Source: Conidiobolus coronatus NRRL 28638
Taxonomy: Eukaryota > Entomophthoromycota > Entomophthoromycetes > Entomophthorales > Conidiobolaceae
Reading direction: 5' to 3'
DNA: 32,296 nucleotides
Assembly: GCA_001566745.1 (NCBI GenBank)
Contig: KQ964427.1
Coordinates: forward strand, 202,360 to 234,655
The notes under the pieces were generated by a model. The model did not search any database and had not been told where the DNA came from. It saw only the letters and a program-made list of their open reading frames with translations. A program made the position numbers and the translations under genes. Positions 9,446 to 21,382 of the stretch are shown piece by piece; within the stretch, counting starts at the first letter, position 1, and every line of letters begins with the position of its first letter.

Positions 9446-10780
9446 ATCAATTAAACTTAAATTAAATAACAATTAAATAAACTCAATTTTCCTTCCAAGA
9501 CCTCTTTTATACCTGTCTCGTCACTTTTTTCTTTAGGCGAATTTGATTGGCTAGTTCTTAATCATCTACTCTCCAAATTTGGAATATTCCCTGATTTTTT
9601 CTATCGTTTTCTATAACAAAATTATCATTTTTAAAATAGCTTATTCATGCTTTATACTATAATTTGCACTCCAATAAAAGCTTTGTTATAGAGTTACTGA
9701 AGATTATATTTCTATCATTATTTAGTATAGATCCTTCAAAAGATCTGCTAATTTAAACCATCGACTTTTAAATTAATATAAATAATCTTGAATGTAATTT
9801 TTTTACCTTGATACATTTTATGCTTACAAATTATTCAAAATATATTAGTAATATATCATATTGATCAATGCATATATGCTTGTTTTATTTCTATTATTTT
9901 TTCAATTAAATATAATATCTATTTTAATTTTCTGTATACTTAGACTTATTATTGCATTTGAACGGAAATACTGTCAAAATAGCTACCGTATTTTTGTCTT
10001 TGAAACATTTAGTAATCGTTAAAAGTCCAAGTGCATGCAAATGACCATGAAACTAAAGTAAATATATTCAATTAATCATTATAATATACTTCGTAGAAAT
10101 GTCAAAGTAAAGTCATTTAAAACAAATTGAAATTTAATAGATATTAGAGTCAGGAGTTTCGTATGATACTCAAGTGCAAAAAATACTATATACCTTCATA
10201 CTTATGAAGCTTAAAGATATTTGGTATTACTGCACAATTATTAATTATAAAGTTTTAAAGGTCTAAAACGATGATACTTAGCAAGTATTTATGTACATGA
10301 TTTATATTTAATAACAAAAATCGCAATTAATATTGAATTTCAAATATTATAACCAAGAAAAATATTCAAGTTTGCAAACTTATATAATTGGAGCAGTGTT
10401 CATTTATGGTAATAATAATGTATATGGTAGAGAAGCGAAGATATACATTCTAAAAACAGTAAAGGAGTCTTAGTTATATGGTTACTTTTTAGCACTCCAT
10501 AAAATTTGTTTTTAAAATATAAATTTAATAGTAACCAAAAGAATGTGGTTTTTTAACATAATTTTAGCTCTCAAATCTATACTTTGAGTAAATGCCTATT
10601 AGTAACAGCAACTAATAGCAAGTAGAGCTGAGCAATAATAATAATATATAGTAATACTAAGACTCTAATAAATAGTTTTTGTTAAAGTAGTTAAAATAAA
10701 CAGTTTAAAGTTATGGTTATTTACTAAATGCTAAAATTTAAATAAAAGTTAATAAAACTACAGTCTGGGGAGATAAATGA
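9446..10780. other. Intergenic spacer upstream of the AT-hook gene
   Basis: About 1.3 kb of AT-rich sequence between two minus-strand genes. It should hold the AT-hook gene promoter and the SF3B4 3' flank. I see no RNA gene, repeat family or credible exon in it. Confidence 0.55.
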
Positions 10781-11533
10781 TTAGTAGGGAGGGGGAGGGG
10801 GAGGATACATCATTCCTGGATGGCCCATAGGAGGAGGAGGGGGAGGGAGCATTCCATTGACTGGCATAGGCATTCCACCGACTACAGGAGGAGCACCACC
10901 CATGAAGGGAGGATATGCTGGTTGGGCTGGTTGGTTTCGCTTGGCTTGAGAAGCCAATAATCTTTCAGCTTCTGAACCGTGTCTTTCTCCTTTACCATCT
11001 TTCTTAAATCCATAACTGACTGTAACAGGTTTATTGGCTAAATATTGTCCATTCATACTCTCAATAGCCGCATCACTGCTTTCAAAGTTATCATAGCTAA
11101 CAAACCCGTATCCTTTACTAGCGCCAGTCTCTAAATCTCTAGCTACTTTAGGTGTTTGTATAAGTACACCAAAAGCGCTGAAAGTATCAAATAACACTTT
11201 TTCATCAACAGAGGGGTCCAAATTACCAATAAACAGAGTTGCTCCAACGTCCAAATTCTTTCTATCAGATGCAGATTTATTCACACGAATTGGTTTCCCA
11301 AATAATTTGATCATATTCATAATTCTGATAGCGTAGTCGGCATCGTCTTCAGAAGAATATTCACAGAAACCATAACCCATATGAGTCTGTGTAACACGAT
11401 CTTTAGGTAAATGAACATTAACAACTGGACCAGCTTGAAGCATTAGCTCCCAAAGCAAAGTTTCACTACAACGATCATCTAAGTTACCTACGTATACTGT
11501 AGCATCTTGATTTCTCTCTGTTTGCTGTGCCAT
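10781..11533 (-). CDS. HSH49: Splicing factor 3B subunit 4 (SF3b49/Hsh49), two RRMs
   Basis: A component of the SF3b part of U2 snRNP that contacts pre-mRNA upstream of the branch site. Single exon, 250 aa. RRM1 spans about residues 12-90, with RNP2 VYVGNL at 13-18 and RNP1 MGYGFCEY in the mid-fifties. RRM2 spans about 98-176, with RNP2 LFIGNL and RNP1 KGYGFVSY. The opening [19 protein letters not shown] and the phrase [20 protein letters not shown] are typical of SF3B4. The tail is Pro/Gly/Met-rich and ends in polyproline, like a shortened human SF3B4 tail (424 aa in human, 213 aa in yeast Hsh49). The polyproline tail is encoded by a GGGGGA-type purine run at about 10788-10850 on the plus strand, unusually GC-rich for this DNA. 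It is divergent from LAA1. Confidence 0.96.
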   Translation of the reverse strand: MAQQTERNQDATVYVGNLDDRCSETLLWELMLQAGPVVNVHLPKDRVTQTHMGYGFCEYSSEDDADYAIRIMNMIKLFGKPIRVNKSASDRKNLDVGATLFIGNLDPSVDEKVLFDTFSAFGVLIQTPKVARDLETGASKGYGFVSYDNFESSDAAIESMNGQYLANKPVTVSYGFKKDGKGERHGSEAERLLASQAKRNQPAQPAYPPFMGGAPPVVGGMPMPVNGMLPPPPPPMGHPGMMYPPPPPPY

Positions 11534-12217
11534 TATTTAATTAACTGATTAAGTATTATTTATGAACTTTGTTTCACATTGCTGCCTGATTTTTGGTTTA
11601 TTTAATCTTATTTTAATATTCTTATTTTTATGGGATAGAAATATTTCTTAACCATTTAAATGTGTCAATGATTATATTTGAGTAAATATGATATATTTTA
11701 AATTGATCAAGTCGTATGTTCAATTTTCTATCTCAATCTCTCCTATATATACCAATCCAAGCTATATACATAAACTTTTAAATATTAAAAAACAACAAGT
11801 ATAATATTTTAGTCCTAATTTTAACATACAATAGCTTGGCTTCAAGCTCTATTGGAAATAATTATATGTTAAATAAAATTAGCTAACCAAGTGTAAAATG
11901 AACAAATCATATATAACATTTATTACTTGATCATATTAAATAGTATGTTTATATACTATTATATAAATTAACAAAATAATAAATCAAAATCATTTAATAA
12001 ATTGACAAACCAAATTTAGTAAATGACTGTTGAATCATCATTATTTGATTTTTGTTCAAATTTCAGATTTTTAAATCCTATTCGCTCTTATCCTAATTCC
12101 CAAGTTTAAAAATATACTATTCATACCTATTAATTAATGAAATATTCAGTATAAACCTTATTAATTAATATAATACTTTAATAATATCAGTAATCGTTAA
12201 ACACATTAGTTATAATA
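11534..12217. other. Divergent promoter region between HSH49 and LAA1
   Basis: 684 nt of AT-rich sequence that must carry both promoters. A short direct repeat around ATTAATTAAT occurs at about 12129-12140 and 12160-12171. No other structure is supported. Confidence 0.55.
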
Positions 12218-15200
12218 ATGAACAGTTATAACTCTGACCCAAAGATCATAATTAGTCAGTTTAAAAATTTCGATAGCACTAAGCTTGAAACTTTAGATGA
12301 CGAGATAAAAAATGTTAGTACTTTAAATGATATAGAAATTCAGCTTGGTAAAATTTATCAGGTATGCTATTAGTTAATTTTACCTAAATAAATTGATATT
12401 CATAGTTTTTAGCTACCTGGGGACAAGTCAAAAGTTAAGGAATATGAAATGCAGCTGTTACATCTTATTTCTTCTCCTGTTTGGAATCCTTCTATTTTAG
12501 CTTCTAATAGTTTTTCAAGATGTTTTCGCTATATTATAACTTCAAGCTCATATACACAAGTAACTGATACTCTTGGGAAATTGCTAGATGCTTTTAATTC
12601 TAAAGAGTCTATCAGTTTAGAAAAAAAGAGGTAACTAGTTATATATTAATGTTTTTAAAATACCAGTCTTAATTTTAGAATAGCACGATTATAGAATGTA
12701 TAGGATTAATGTTAGAATCAAAAGGAAGCATGATGAATTCTTTTGTAAATGATCTCTGTTTGCTTTTATTTAAAAACTGGAGAACTAGCACAGAAGGAAC
12801 CCCTTTAAGACTGAATATATTAATTACTTTAGAAAAACTAACACAGCATTGTGGGTCAAGCTTCAATGAAAACTTATGCAAAGATGTTTACAAAATGGCA
12901 AAACAAACTATGTCTGATAAGTGTAATGCCTATAAAGAAGTTGCTGTTAAAATTTTACTGGCGATGGTGTTACATTGCCCTAATAGCGCTCAATTCTATT
13001 TAAAAGAAGAAATACCTGCTTTAGTCAAATACTTTGACAATTCTTCTTACTTATTTAGAAAAAATCTTGCAGCATATATAGCAACGATGATAGCTGGATC
13101 ACAAGTTCCAATGTCAAAAGTTCTAATTGAAAAACCAAAGAAATCGAACAAATTAGGTATTCAAGGCTCTGGAAAATCCAACCCAGCTGCATCTAAAGAT
13201 ACTTTACCATCAATTCCACCATTATCTGAAGTTTTGGAAGTCTTATCCGCCTCTTACTCTAAGCCACTTAGTTCTCAGGATTCTTTATCTGGTATTATCG
13301 CAACATATATATGCCTTTTTACAAAACTGGGGACCACTTTTATTGAAGCTAATTATTCTGAAATTGTTAAGCACTTGCTAACTAAACTTGTTCCAGGGCA
13401 GTCCTTTACACCAGCTACTCCATTCGAAGCGCTAGCTGCTCGTCAAAGATGTCGCAGAATATTTCAAGATATAACACAAAATATACTAAGCGAGCAAGGC
13501 CAGATTCATGCTGTAAAAACTCTTGGTGATATTATGACTGAATGGGTTCATCAAACAGCAAAAGCTGACAAAGCAGGCAGTCAAATTAGTACATGGGGAA
13601 TAATATGCGCTGTAGATGAAGTTGGGCATTTAATTGAAGTTTTAGGCGATGCAGCTGGAATGGTTCAAGACTCTGTACTTGACCCATTGATGATGTTACT
13701 TGATCATCATGGCTATTCCATTCAAATTTCAGCATCGTGGAGCTTAAGGACTTTTTGCATCAGCTTCCCCAGCGTCATTACTAATCTAATGCACCGTTTC
13801 ACTACTTGGTTAAACGCAAAGTTTATTAGCTCTGAAGCCAGCCAAACATCAATCATAAGACAAGGTGTAGGATATGGATATGCTTTAGGCGCACTGTTAA
13901 GCGCAACTGCAATCAACTCACATTCAGTTTCAGATGACTTTGGATCTTTGATATATACACTAAGTTCAGAGATTTTAAATAAGAATGCTTCTTTCCAATC
14001 GTTAAACTCCACTGATCCAATTGTATTCCAATTTTATTCTTCCCAAGTTCAAGTTGGATGGACTTTGATGAGTGGTTTAATGTGTTTAGGTCCAAACTTT
14101 GTTCGTCTATATCTTCCTCAAATTATGCTTCACTTCCATGCCTTTATTCAGAAGATTCCAACTGAATTTAACTTCAGAAAAGTTTCATCTCAAATGGAAG
14201 CGTTAGAATCTGTCCAATCTCACGAAGGTGCTCTTCAAGCACTTTATTTGTTGATAAGTTACAATCAAAATCTTATTACCAGCTCAAAGATTCACAAGCA
14301 AGTTATAAAGCTTTTAATTCAGTCATCACAGTTTATTGAAGATTGCCAGGTCACAATCTCTAACTTTGGCGAAAGAGAGCTCTCATTGGTCAACATTAAA
14401 AAATTCTGTGAAAATGTTCATATGATTAGAAAGAGAATTATGCAGTGCTTTTCAATATTGCCTTCTGCTGTAAGCGATGACTCACTTGCTCCATTACTTA
14501 CTAAATTGAGCATTAACACGATTACACACTCTTCTCAAAAAGAGTCTCTGGTAACCTGGACAGATGAAGATATTGTCACTGATTGGATAAAATGGCTTGG
14601 TACAGGGTTTTCTATGACAAGCTGCTTCCATCGCAGAAATATAGGATTATCGAACTGGTGCCCTGACCCCACTAAATTTTTTGACAAGTCTATTATTCCA
14701 TTTGACAGTAGCTCAAAGCTAGACTCATATGTACTAGATTTATTGATATTAAACCCCACCTTTGCAGCTAAAGAATATGATCCCATATCTTTATTCATGT
14801 GGCAAGCAAATTGTGATCAAAGAGATGGAAAATTCATTTCACTTTGCTCTACTGTATCTAGTCTTTCAGATGTTGCTGCTAGTCTCTTTGGACTTGTATT
14901 CCCAAACTTATCGTCTTCAGCTCAAAGCTCAGCATTAGAATCTTTGCTCAAGTCGCTGAAAGAAAAGCCTGAAAAATTACAAGAAGATAGCAGACCTCTA
15001 GTAAATGCTCTTTTTGCGCTTTTATCAGCCTTAAAAACTATTGACCAGCACTCTGGTAAGCAGATCGATCAAAAAGTCCCAAAGTTCAATGGTGATAAAG
15101 CTATTACTATCGCAGAAGAACTTGTTCAACTTGGATTAACTTCTTCCCATCCTGAAATTGCCGAATTAAGTGCAAACTGCATTAGTCTACTCTGCAAGCA

Positions 15201-18200
15201 TTCTAACAAATCTATTGCAACCAGACAAGTTAAATTTTATTTGGATAAAATTTTAGCTGAATCTGACTCTATTGTAAGATCCTCTAGCTTACTTTGTATC
15301 AGCCAAATATACAATAGCGTTGGTAGTCAATTGAGCGCTACAAATATATCATCAATATTGAATGTTTTATTTTCACTATTTCAAGATCCACATCCTTTGG
15401 TACATTTAAATGCCATTCAAACCTTGACTTCCATTTGTAACTCAACTGGATTCTCGTTTTCATCTCATATTTCACAGTCACTACAGCGTCTTTTCCAATT
15501 ATTAGTATCCAACTCTCATCTTCCTAATAGCAAAGGGTATAGTAATCACGGGAATTTTAATCATTTTGTACTAAAGCAAAACTGTGGTAAAGCACTAAAT
15601 ACTATAATTAGTATTCTTGGTCCAGATGTTGCAACACAAAGTACTATATATGTAAGCATAAAAACCATTATGGAAGAGTTATTTAACGATCCAGAAGAAT
15701 TAGTAGCTATTGAATATCTGAAATGCATCCAACTTATGATTATGTTTAATTTTAATCAACTAGACATCCCTAGAATCGTTTCATATCTTTGTATTAAAAT
15801 GCATAGCTTAGAAGACCAGCTTCAGAGAATTGCGGCCAATTGTTTATACCAGCTTGTACAAAAAGATGCTAGTGCAGTTTTAACATACTCTGGAACTGGG
15901 CTAATCAGCAGACTTTTCTTCTTACTTGATCAGCAGCCTCATCTTGAAGAAGTTATTGCCGTTCTTAAAGTCCTAATTTCACACTCTAAAGAAACAGAAT
16001 ATTCTCAATGGTTCAAGGTCTTACATACAGTTTTAGTAAAACATGATGTTACAAACATTGGATCAATTATTAATAGTGCAATTGAAACCAACGATTTGGA
16101 TGAGGAATTCGGTTCTTTAAACCTCAATAAGGATTCAGAAGCTAAAACTCCTCCAGACTCAACACTTGGAGAATTTTTCAACCATCAAGGATGCTCAAGA
16201 TGGCAAACTCAGCTTGTTGCTCTTCAAATAATGAATCAGTTTATAACTATTGACTCTGCTAACAAGGAAAACTCTTTCTTAATACCTCGTTTTGGAGATT
16301 TAATTAAGTTGAGTTTCTCTGCTGCTACTGCTTCAATTGATCAGATTAGACTTGAAGGCTATCTCTTGCTTCATAGATTAATTTTAGAATATCATACAGT
16401 ACCTGTACCTCAAATGACAGATATGATGATCATTGATGAATATCAACCTCAAATTACGGCTGCACTGGCTCCTGCTATTAATGGAGAATTTAGTGCTGAA
16501 GTTACTTCTAAAGCAATAGAAGTAGCAGCCACATATCTTATAAAGGGCTCATTTGAAATTAAATCCGCTGGAAGACTTATCAAGCTCTTGGTTTCTTCAT
16601 TGGAGCATATTGTAAATAAGCAGCCTAGTCATACCACCACTTCTACATTCAATGAGAGTGATAAATTTAATGCATACTCTACAATTCCGGTTATATTAGC
16701 AGTTCAAAGCGCTTGGTGCAGAATTATTCTTCATACCACATCTAAAGCTAACTTCTCTTCAATATATTACCCTCACTTGGAATCTCTTTCTACAGTTTTT
16801 TATTCTACTTTGAAGAACTTTGCCTACTTGAAATTAGATCCTAGTCTAGTATCACTGATGGACCAAGTCGATGAAAGCGGAGATACCAACCTTACTTCAG
16901 GCTTGGATTTTACTCATAGTTTATCTAATAGATCATGGATTTTAAATGAATACTCCAAACACTGGATTTTGATCTTAAAAGCTACTTCCTACCTTATTGA
17001 TACTGATCATACTGAATTCATTAAGCCTCTAGCTCCCACTCACCCTGAACCATGCAGTCAGCCAACTAATCTGTTTTGGATTGTATTTGGACTTTGCGTT
17101 GAAAACCTCTCTTTCCACAGCAATTCTCATAACATCAATTCTCCTCAGACTTCATTGGCATGCTTGTCAAGCTTGAAATCTATATTTATCCCATCAATAG
17201 CAGGTCAATATTTCCTTGAAAATTCTATATTTTTCGAGCTTTTACAAATCTTTGAACGCTACAAACTAACTAATAATTCTAAAATAATTTTGGAAATAGT
17301 TTTAGTTTTAAATCAAATTGTCAATAGCTATGGAAAAGAATATCTATACTCCGATAGTGAAGCGGATGTGCAATCTTTAGATCAAGATAAAGGCTACCAA
17401 GTTTACAGCTTTTATGTTGGCATTCTAAGCAGTATCATTCCTGGTATTAATTCTTCTAAAGATGCAGCTTTGAGCAAATCTTCTGAAGAAGATATACTTA
17501 ATATTATCTATCATATAGGAGAAGCTTTAGAAGCGATTACATGTATGGCAACCAAGGAAAGCTTTTATGTTATCTCTCTTCATTTATTCACCTTTATACT
17601 ATTGGATCCAAGATTTGAATCTCTTGGTCTTAAAATAATCAAACCTTTGAAATCTATTCTTACTAAATCCAATCCAACAACAGCAAAAGAATTCATGGTT
17701 AAATCTCTTAAAAACTATTTTACAAAAATTCAACCTGCAAATTTGGATATAAACGTAGCTCGCCAATGTATTATGGCAGCCACGGTATCTCTTCTTGCTT
17801 TGTCTCAAGAGACTTTGGATAAAGAACTTGTCAACCAATATATAGGCTGTTTAAGTCATTGCATTATGCATCCTAATCACACTGTATCCTCGAACGGTCT
17901 TCAATGTGCTAGACTATTAGTAAATAGACTTCATGATAAAAATGCAGATTTGGCTGAAATTAGTCAAAAAATATGCAAAATTACGCTCTTTAGAATATCA
18001 TCTCAGATAAAATCTAAAGAAGCAAACACAGGCGCTATTGATGAGTTTTTGTCAGAGGGATTAATCACTTTACGAATGATTTATGAGCATGAACCAGATA
18101 TTCATTCTATTTTGTTCAAACTTATTTTGGAGGTATTCTTAAAACTTTCCCAACCTGATCAAAGCTCAATTATAGAAATTGCAGCCAAACATCCTGCTGA

Positions 18201-18393
18201 ATTTAGATCTGCTGTACAATCTCTTTCTCCTGAAAATCAACAAAAACTGAAATCAGTAATTCAAAATACGACAAACTCTGAAGATTCCTTTGATGAAGAT
18301 GAAGATGACTTTAGTGACGACGACGACAACTACACCTCTTCATACACTGCACAACCTCAATCCACTATTCAATTAAAAGAATCATTTTTATAA
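12218..18393 (+). CDS. LAA1: Laa1/HEATR5 family HEAT-repeat protein (AP-1 clathrin adaptor cofactor)
   Basis: A large alpha-solenoid protein that works with the AP-1 clathrin adaptor in traffic between trans-Golgi and endosomes. Exon 1 is 12218-12361 (48 codons), intron 12362-12412 (51 nt, GTATGC...TTTTAG), exon 2 12413-12630, intron 12631-12683 (53 nt, GTAACT...GAATAG, phase 2), exon 3 12684-18393, giving 2023 aa against 2014 for yeast Laa1 and about 2070 for human HEATR5B. The phase-2 acceptor is the AG at 12682-12683; the AG five bases earlier would break the frame. Family landmarks are RQRCRRIFQDI near residue 375 (human YSRRCVSFIL region), the HEAT stretch ASWSLRTFCISFP, and GWTLMSGLMCLGPNFVRLYLP near 577-597. 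The rest is repeated amphipathic helices. The C-terminus has a strongly acidic patch (EDSFDEDEDDFSDDDD). Introns are confined to the first 360 coding bases of a 6-kb coding sequence. Confidence 0.92.
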
Positions 18394-18525
18394 TATAATA
18401 AAACTCATCAGTATATATAAATTACTGTTCATTATTGATTTGTATAGAATCAGCATATATTTTAACACTAATATATTGTCATATAATGCTTTTATATCTG
18501 ATATTTGCTACAGATATTAATAAAT
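18394..18525. other. Short convergent 3' spacer, LAA1 / DUF1636 gene
   Basis: Only 132 nt separate the two stop codons, the tightest gene pair in the window, so the two 3' UTRs probably overlap. An AATAAA-like string (ATAATAAAAC) follows the LAA1 stop. Confidence 0.5.
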
Positions 18526-19253
18526 TTATTCAGGTATAAATTCACTAAAATGAGACTTTGGAGGTATTCTAGCGTAAAGGTTTCTTCTTAGACGAGGTGG
18601 TCTTTGCCCCTTCTTAGTAACTGCGTCATCTTTAGCTTCTACATAGTATTTTGCGAACTTCAAGATATCAGTTACTGACTCTGGATCAGTGTGATCAATC
18701 TTGCCAAATTGGTATGAGAATTTATCAGGACCTGTTAAAGCTATGGCACAGCCATCATCGCAAATAGCTAAACATCTAGTTTTACGGATCTCTAAGTTTT
18801 CCAAATTTTGAGTCTCAGAGTCTTCTTGCTCATGAGCGCTCATTATATCTTGATATAACTGACGGCCGTTTCTTATAGGCTTTTGAACAAGATCTTCGAT
18901 ATCCACCCCTGAATCATTTTTGTCGTCGCACTTGGGTTCACTGTTCATACACTCAACTTGTTTAGATAGTGTACATTTAGTGCAAACGAATAAAATATGC
19001 TTTTCATCATCTTTTGAAGTCTCCTTGCGTTCTTTCTTTGTGTTTTCAGAGCTTTCATTTTGATTTACCACATTCTTGCTCTAAATATTGAAATTAATAA
19101 CAAAAACGCTACAAATTAGCTTTAAATTACCTTTGGCGAGCAGCTACTATCCTGTATTTTACAATCCAAATAATATGTAGCAGATAGTAAACTACCTATA
19201 ATTAAAAGGTATTTACCATACTTTATCCATTCACTGCTATCCAAGCTGATCAT
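18526..19253 (-). CDS. Membrane-anchored DUF1636 cysteine-rich (putative metal-binding) protein
   Basis: Exon 1 is 19253-19131 (41 codons), intron 19081-19130 (50 nt, GTAATT...TTTAG, phase 0), exon 2 19080-18526, giving 225 aa. Exon 1 carries a hydrophobic segment YLLIIGSLLSATYYL (about residues 15-29), suggesting a single N-terminal membrane anchor. A charged linker follows (about 42-66). The C-terminal domain matches DUF1636, a bacterial family annotated as predicted metal-binding: CTKC (Cys74, Cys77), GRQLYQDI, CLAICDDGC (Cys144, Cys148, Cys152), FSYQFGKID and the terminal LYARIPP (about 209-215). The spaced cysteines resemble those of thioredoxin-like [2Fe-2S] proteins, so a metal or cluster site is inferred. 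Between CTKC and GRQLY there is an acidic insert of about 35 residues with two more cysteines. In bacteria the family is often near cobalamin genes; no such neighbour is here. The function is unknown. Confidence 0.8.
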
Positions 19254-21382
19254 TTAGTTTTTAATATAAATTGGTTTTGAAAGAGAATGATAGGGGTAAA
19301 AATGATTTATGTTTGATTTAAATATAATATTCATGGTGGGTATTTTTCTTTCTATTACCAGACGTTGATTTCATTTTTATATGGTCGGGCCAACAAAACT
19401 TACTACAAAAGCCTTTTATACATTTTGTTTAACTTGAATCCTAATTTGGAAATTGGCATTATCAGATCTCTTGGATGTTTTGGTTTTTCTAATATATCAT
19501 GTGATTATCTGATTAGAATTTTATATATTATTGAATACTTTAAAATTCACATAAAAGACTGCCTAGTTTTTATGTATATATAGTACGCTATGGTTATTCG
19601 ATTATCAAAGCAGTTAGCCAGGATAATTAAAACTTTAGAATTTGATATTAAGCTTCTAATTATAATTGAATTATTTTTTTAAATATGAATGAAATATATG
19701 ATAGATTNNNNNNNNNNNNNNNNNNNNNNNNNNNNNNNNNNNNNNNNNNNNNNNNNNNNNNNNNNNNNNNNNNNNNNNNNNNNNNNNNNNNNNNNNNNNN
19801 NNNNNNNNNNNNNNNNNNNNNNNNNNNNNNNNNNNNNNNNNNNNNNNNNNNNNNNNNNNNNNNNNNNNNNNNNNNNNNNNNNNNNNNNNNNNNNNNNNNN
19901 NNNNNNNNNNNNNNNNNNNNNNNNNNNNNNNNNNNNNNNNNNNNNNNAAAAATTTATATTAATAGATCCATATAGTCAGCTAAATGTATAGCAATCATGC
20001 TATATACATTCTATTTTAATATGGTTATTTTAAATCAATCAAAGAATAAACAACACACTATTAGTAATACTGCCATAAATTAATATGATAAGTAATAGAT
20101 CTAATATATTCGTGCAGATATATAATTTAATCTACTAAATTTTCAACTTTTTGTATGAAATGTAGCTATATAAGTTCGAAATTTGATAAGTTACAAAAAC
20201 TTTATATATATTACATTCGTGAAGTGTAATAATGGATCTAGATTAACAATGAAAAGCCTTCAATAAACATAAAAATTTATCTACATGGCTCATATATATA
20301 CAATATATTTAGCTTTAAATATCGTGTATTTTTCCAAGCTACTCTTAGCACATATTCAAGTTCAACATATCACCTAAATATTTACAATTATCTAAATATA
20401 AAGCCAATATCAAGACATAGAATGAGCATTGTTTAATCTTATTATTATTAGTCGATATATATATATATCTGCAGATACATACTGCTGACAATATATTCAT
20501 TACTATGATTACTGACTGAATTTAAGAAAACATGCACAATTTTAAATATCTACTAGTAACTATATGCATAGAACTTGATAGTTTTTTGAATTTTTTTTAT
20601 TCACGCTATAATACACAAACATCTAAAATTTATAATGTTTTTCTAATCTTGATAATTTGATTCAATTATAAATGACATTAAATATTTGATATATTTTCTA
20701 TCTTTTAGTTTGTGTCTAAAAAGAAATAGTACCAAAATATTTATCCAAATATTTTACTGCTTTTTTAATCACAATTCTTGCTAAATACAGATGTGACTTT
20801 AAAAATAAGATGTTTTAAATTTGGTAGTTTAAAAACTTGAACAGAATACCGCATACTTTACTAGAACTTCATATATTATATATAATTTTAAATATTATAT
20901 ATTGACTACTTGATAGAATTTATCTCTAGTTATTATTATATTCGCTTAGATATGGCTTTATTTTAACCAATGCATAACCATTTTTAACAATCCATACTTC
21001 ATTCTTGCCTTTTTCTTAACTAGCATTCAAATCCACCAATCAGCATCATTATTTTTGTTTTGAGGTTCAATTAGCAAATAGTAAAACAGTAGATTTGACT
21101 TGATTTGAATTTGGTGATGTGAACTTTGGGCTGAATCTAGAAACGTCGATTGAATAAATTTGGATTTATATTCAACTCAATAGTCAACCTTTCATTCCAA
21201 AAGGACAACTAAAATACTATAATAACCATCAAAATATATTAAAATCAAAGAATTTAAACTTTCTTAAGAAATATAACTCTTTATTTTTTTATTTTACTGT
21301 ATACTAATCAAGATTTAAACACTTGATTTCTAATTTCGATCTATCCTGGTATCTCGCTTGACTGACTTCATCAACACTCACT
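19254..21382. other. Long divergent intergenic region with assembly gap
   Basis: About 2.1 kb between the DUF1636 gene (minus) and SCP160 (plus). It holds the 240-nt N gap, a short TATATA run near 20457-20468 and, at 21036-21040, a CCAAT pentamer about 345 nt upstream of the SCP160 start. The last 400 nt are less A/T-biased and are the likely SCP160 promoter and leader. No gene is supported. Confidence 0.55.
19708..19947. other. Assembly gap (240 N)
   Basis: A continuous run of N, seen directly. Frames reported across it are artefacts. Both edges are A/T-rich low-complexity DNA, so the missing piece may be a simple repeat or mobile-element fragment. The size may be an estimate. Confidence 0.99.

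Noticed and set aside
19365..19583. 72-residue plus-strand frame next to the N gap
   Set aside because: Hydrophobic low-complexity translation of AT-rich DNA, with no recognisable motif, no splice partners and no conserved feature.
19685..19991. Two overlapping frames spanning the N run
   Set aside because: They exist only because N is translated as X; there is no real sequence support.
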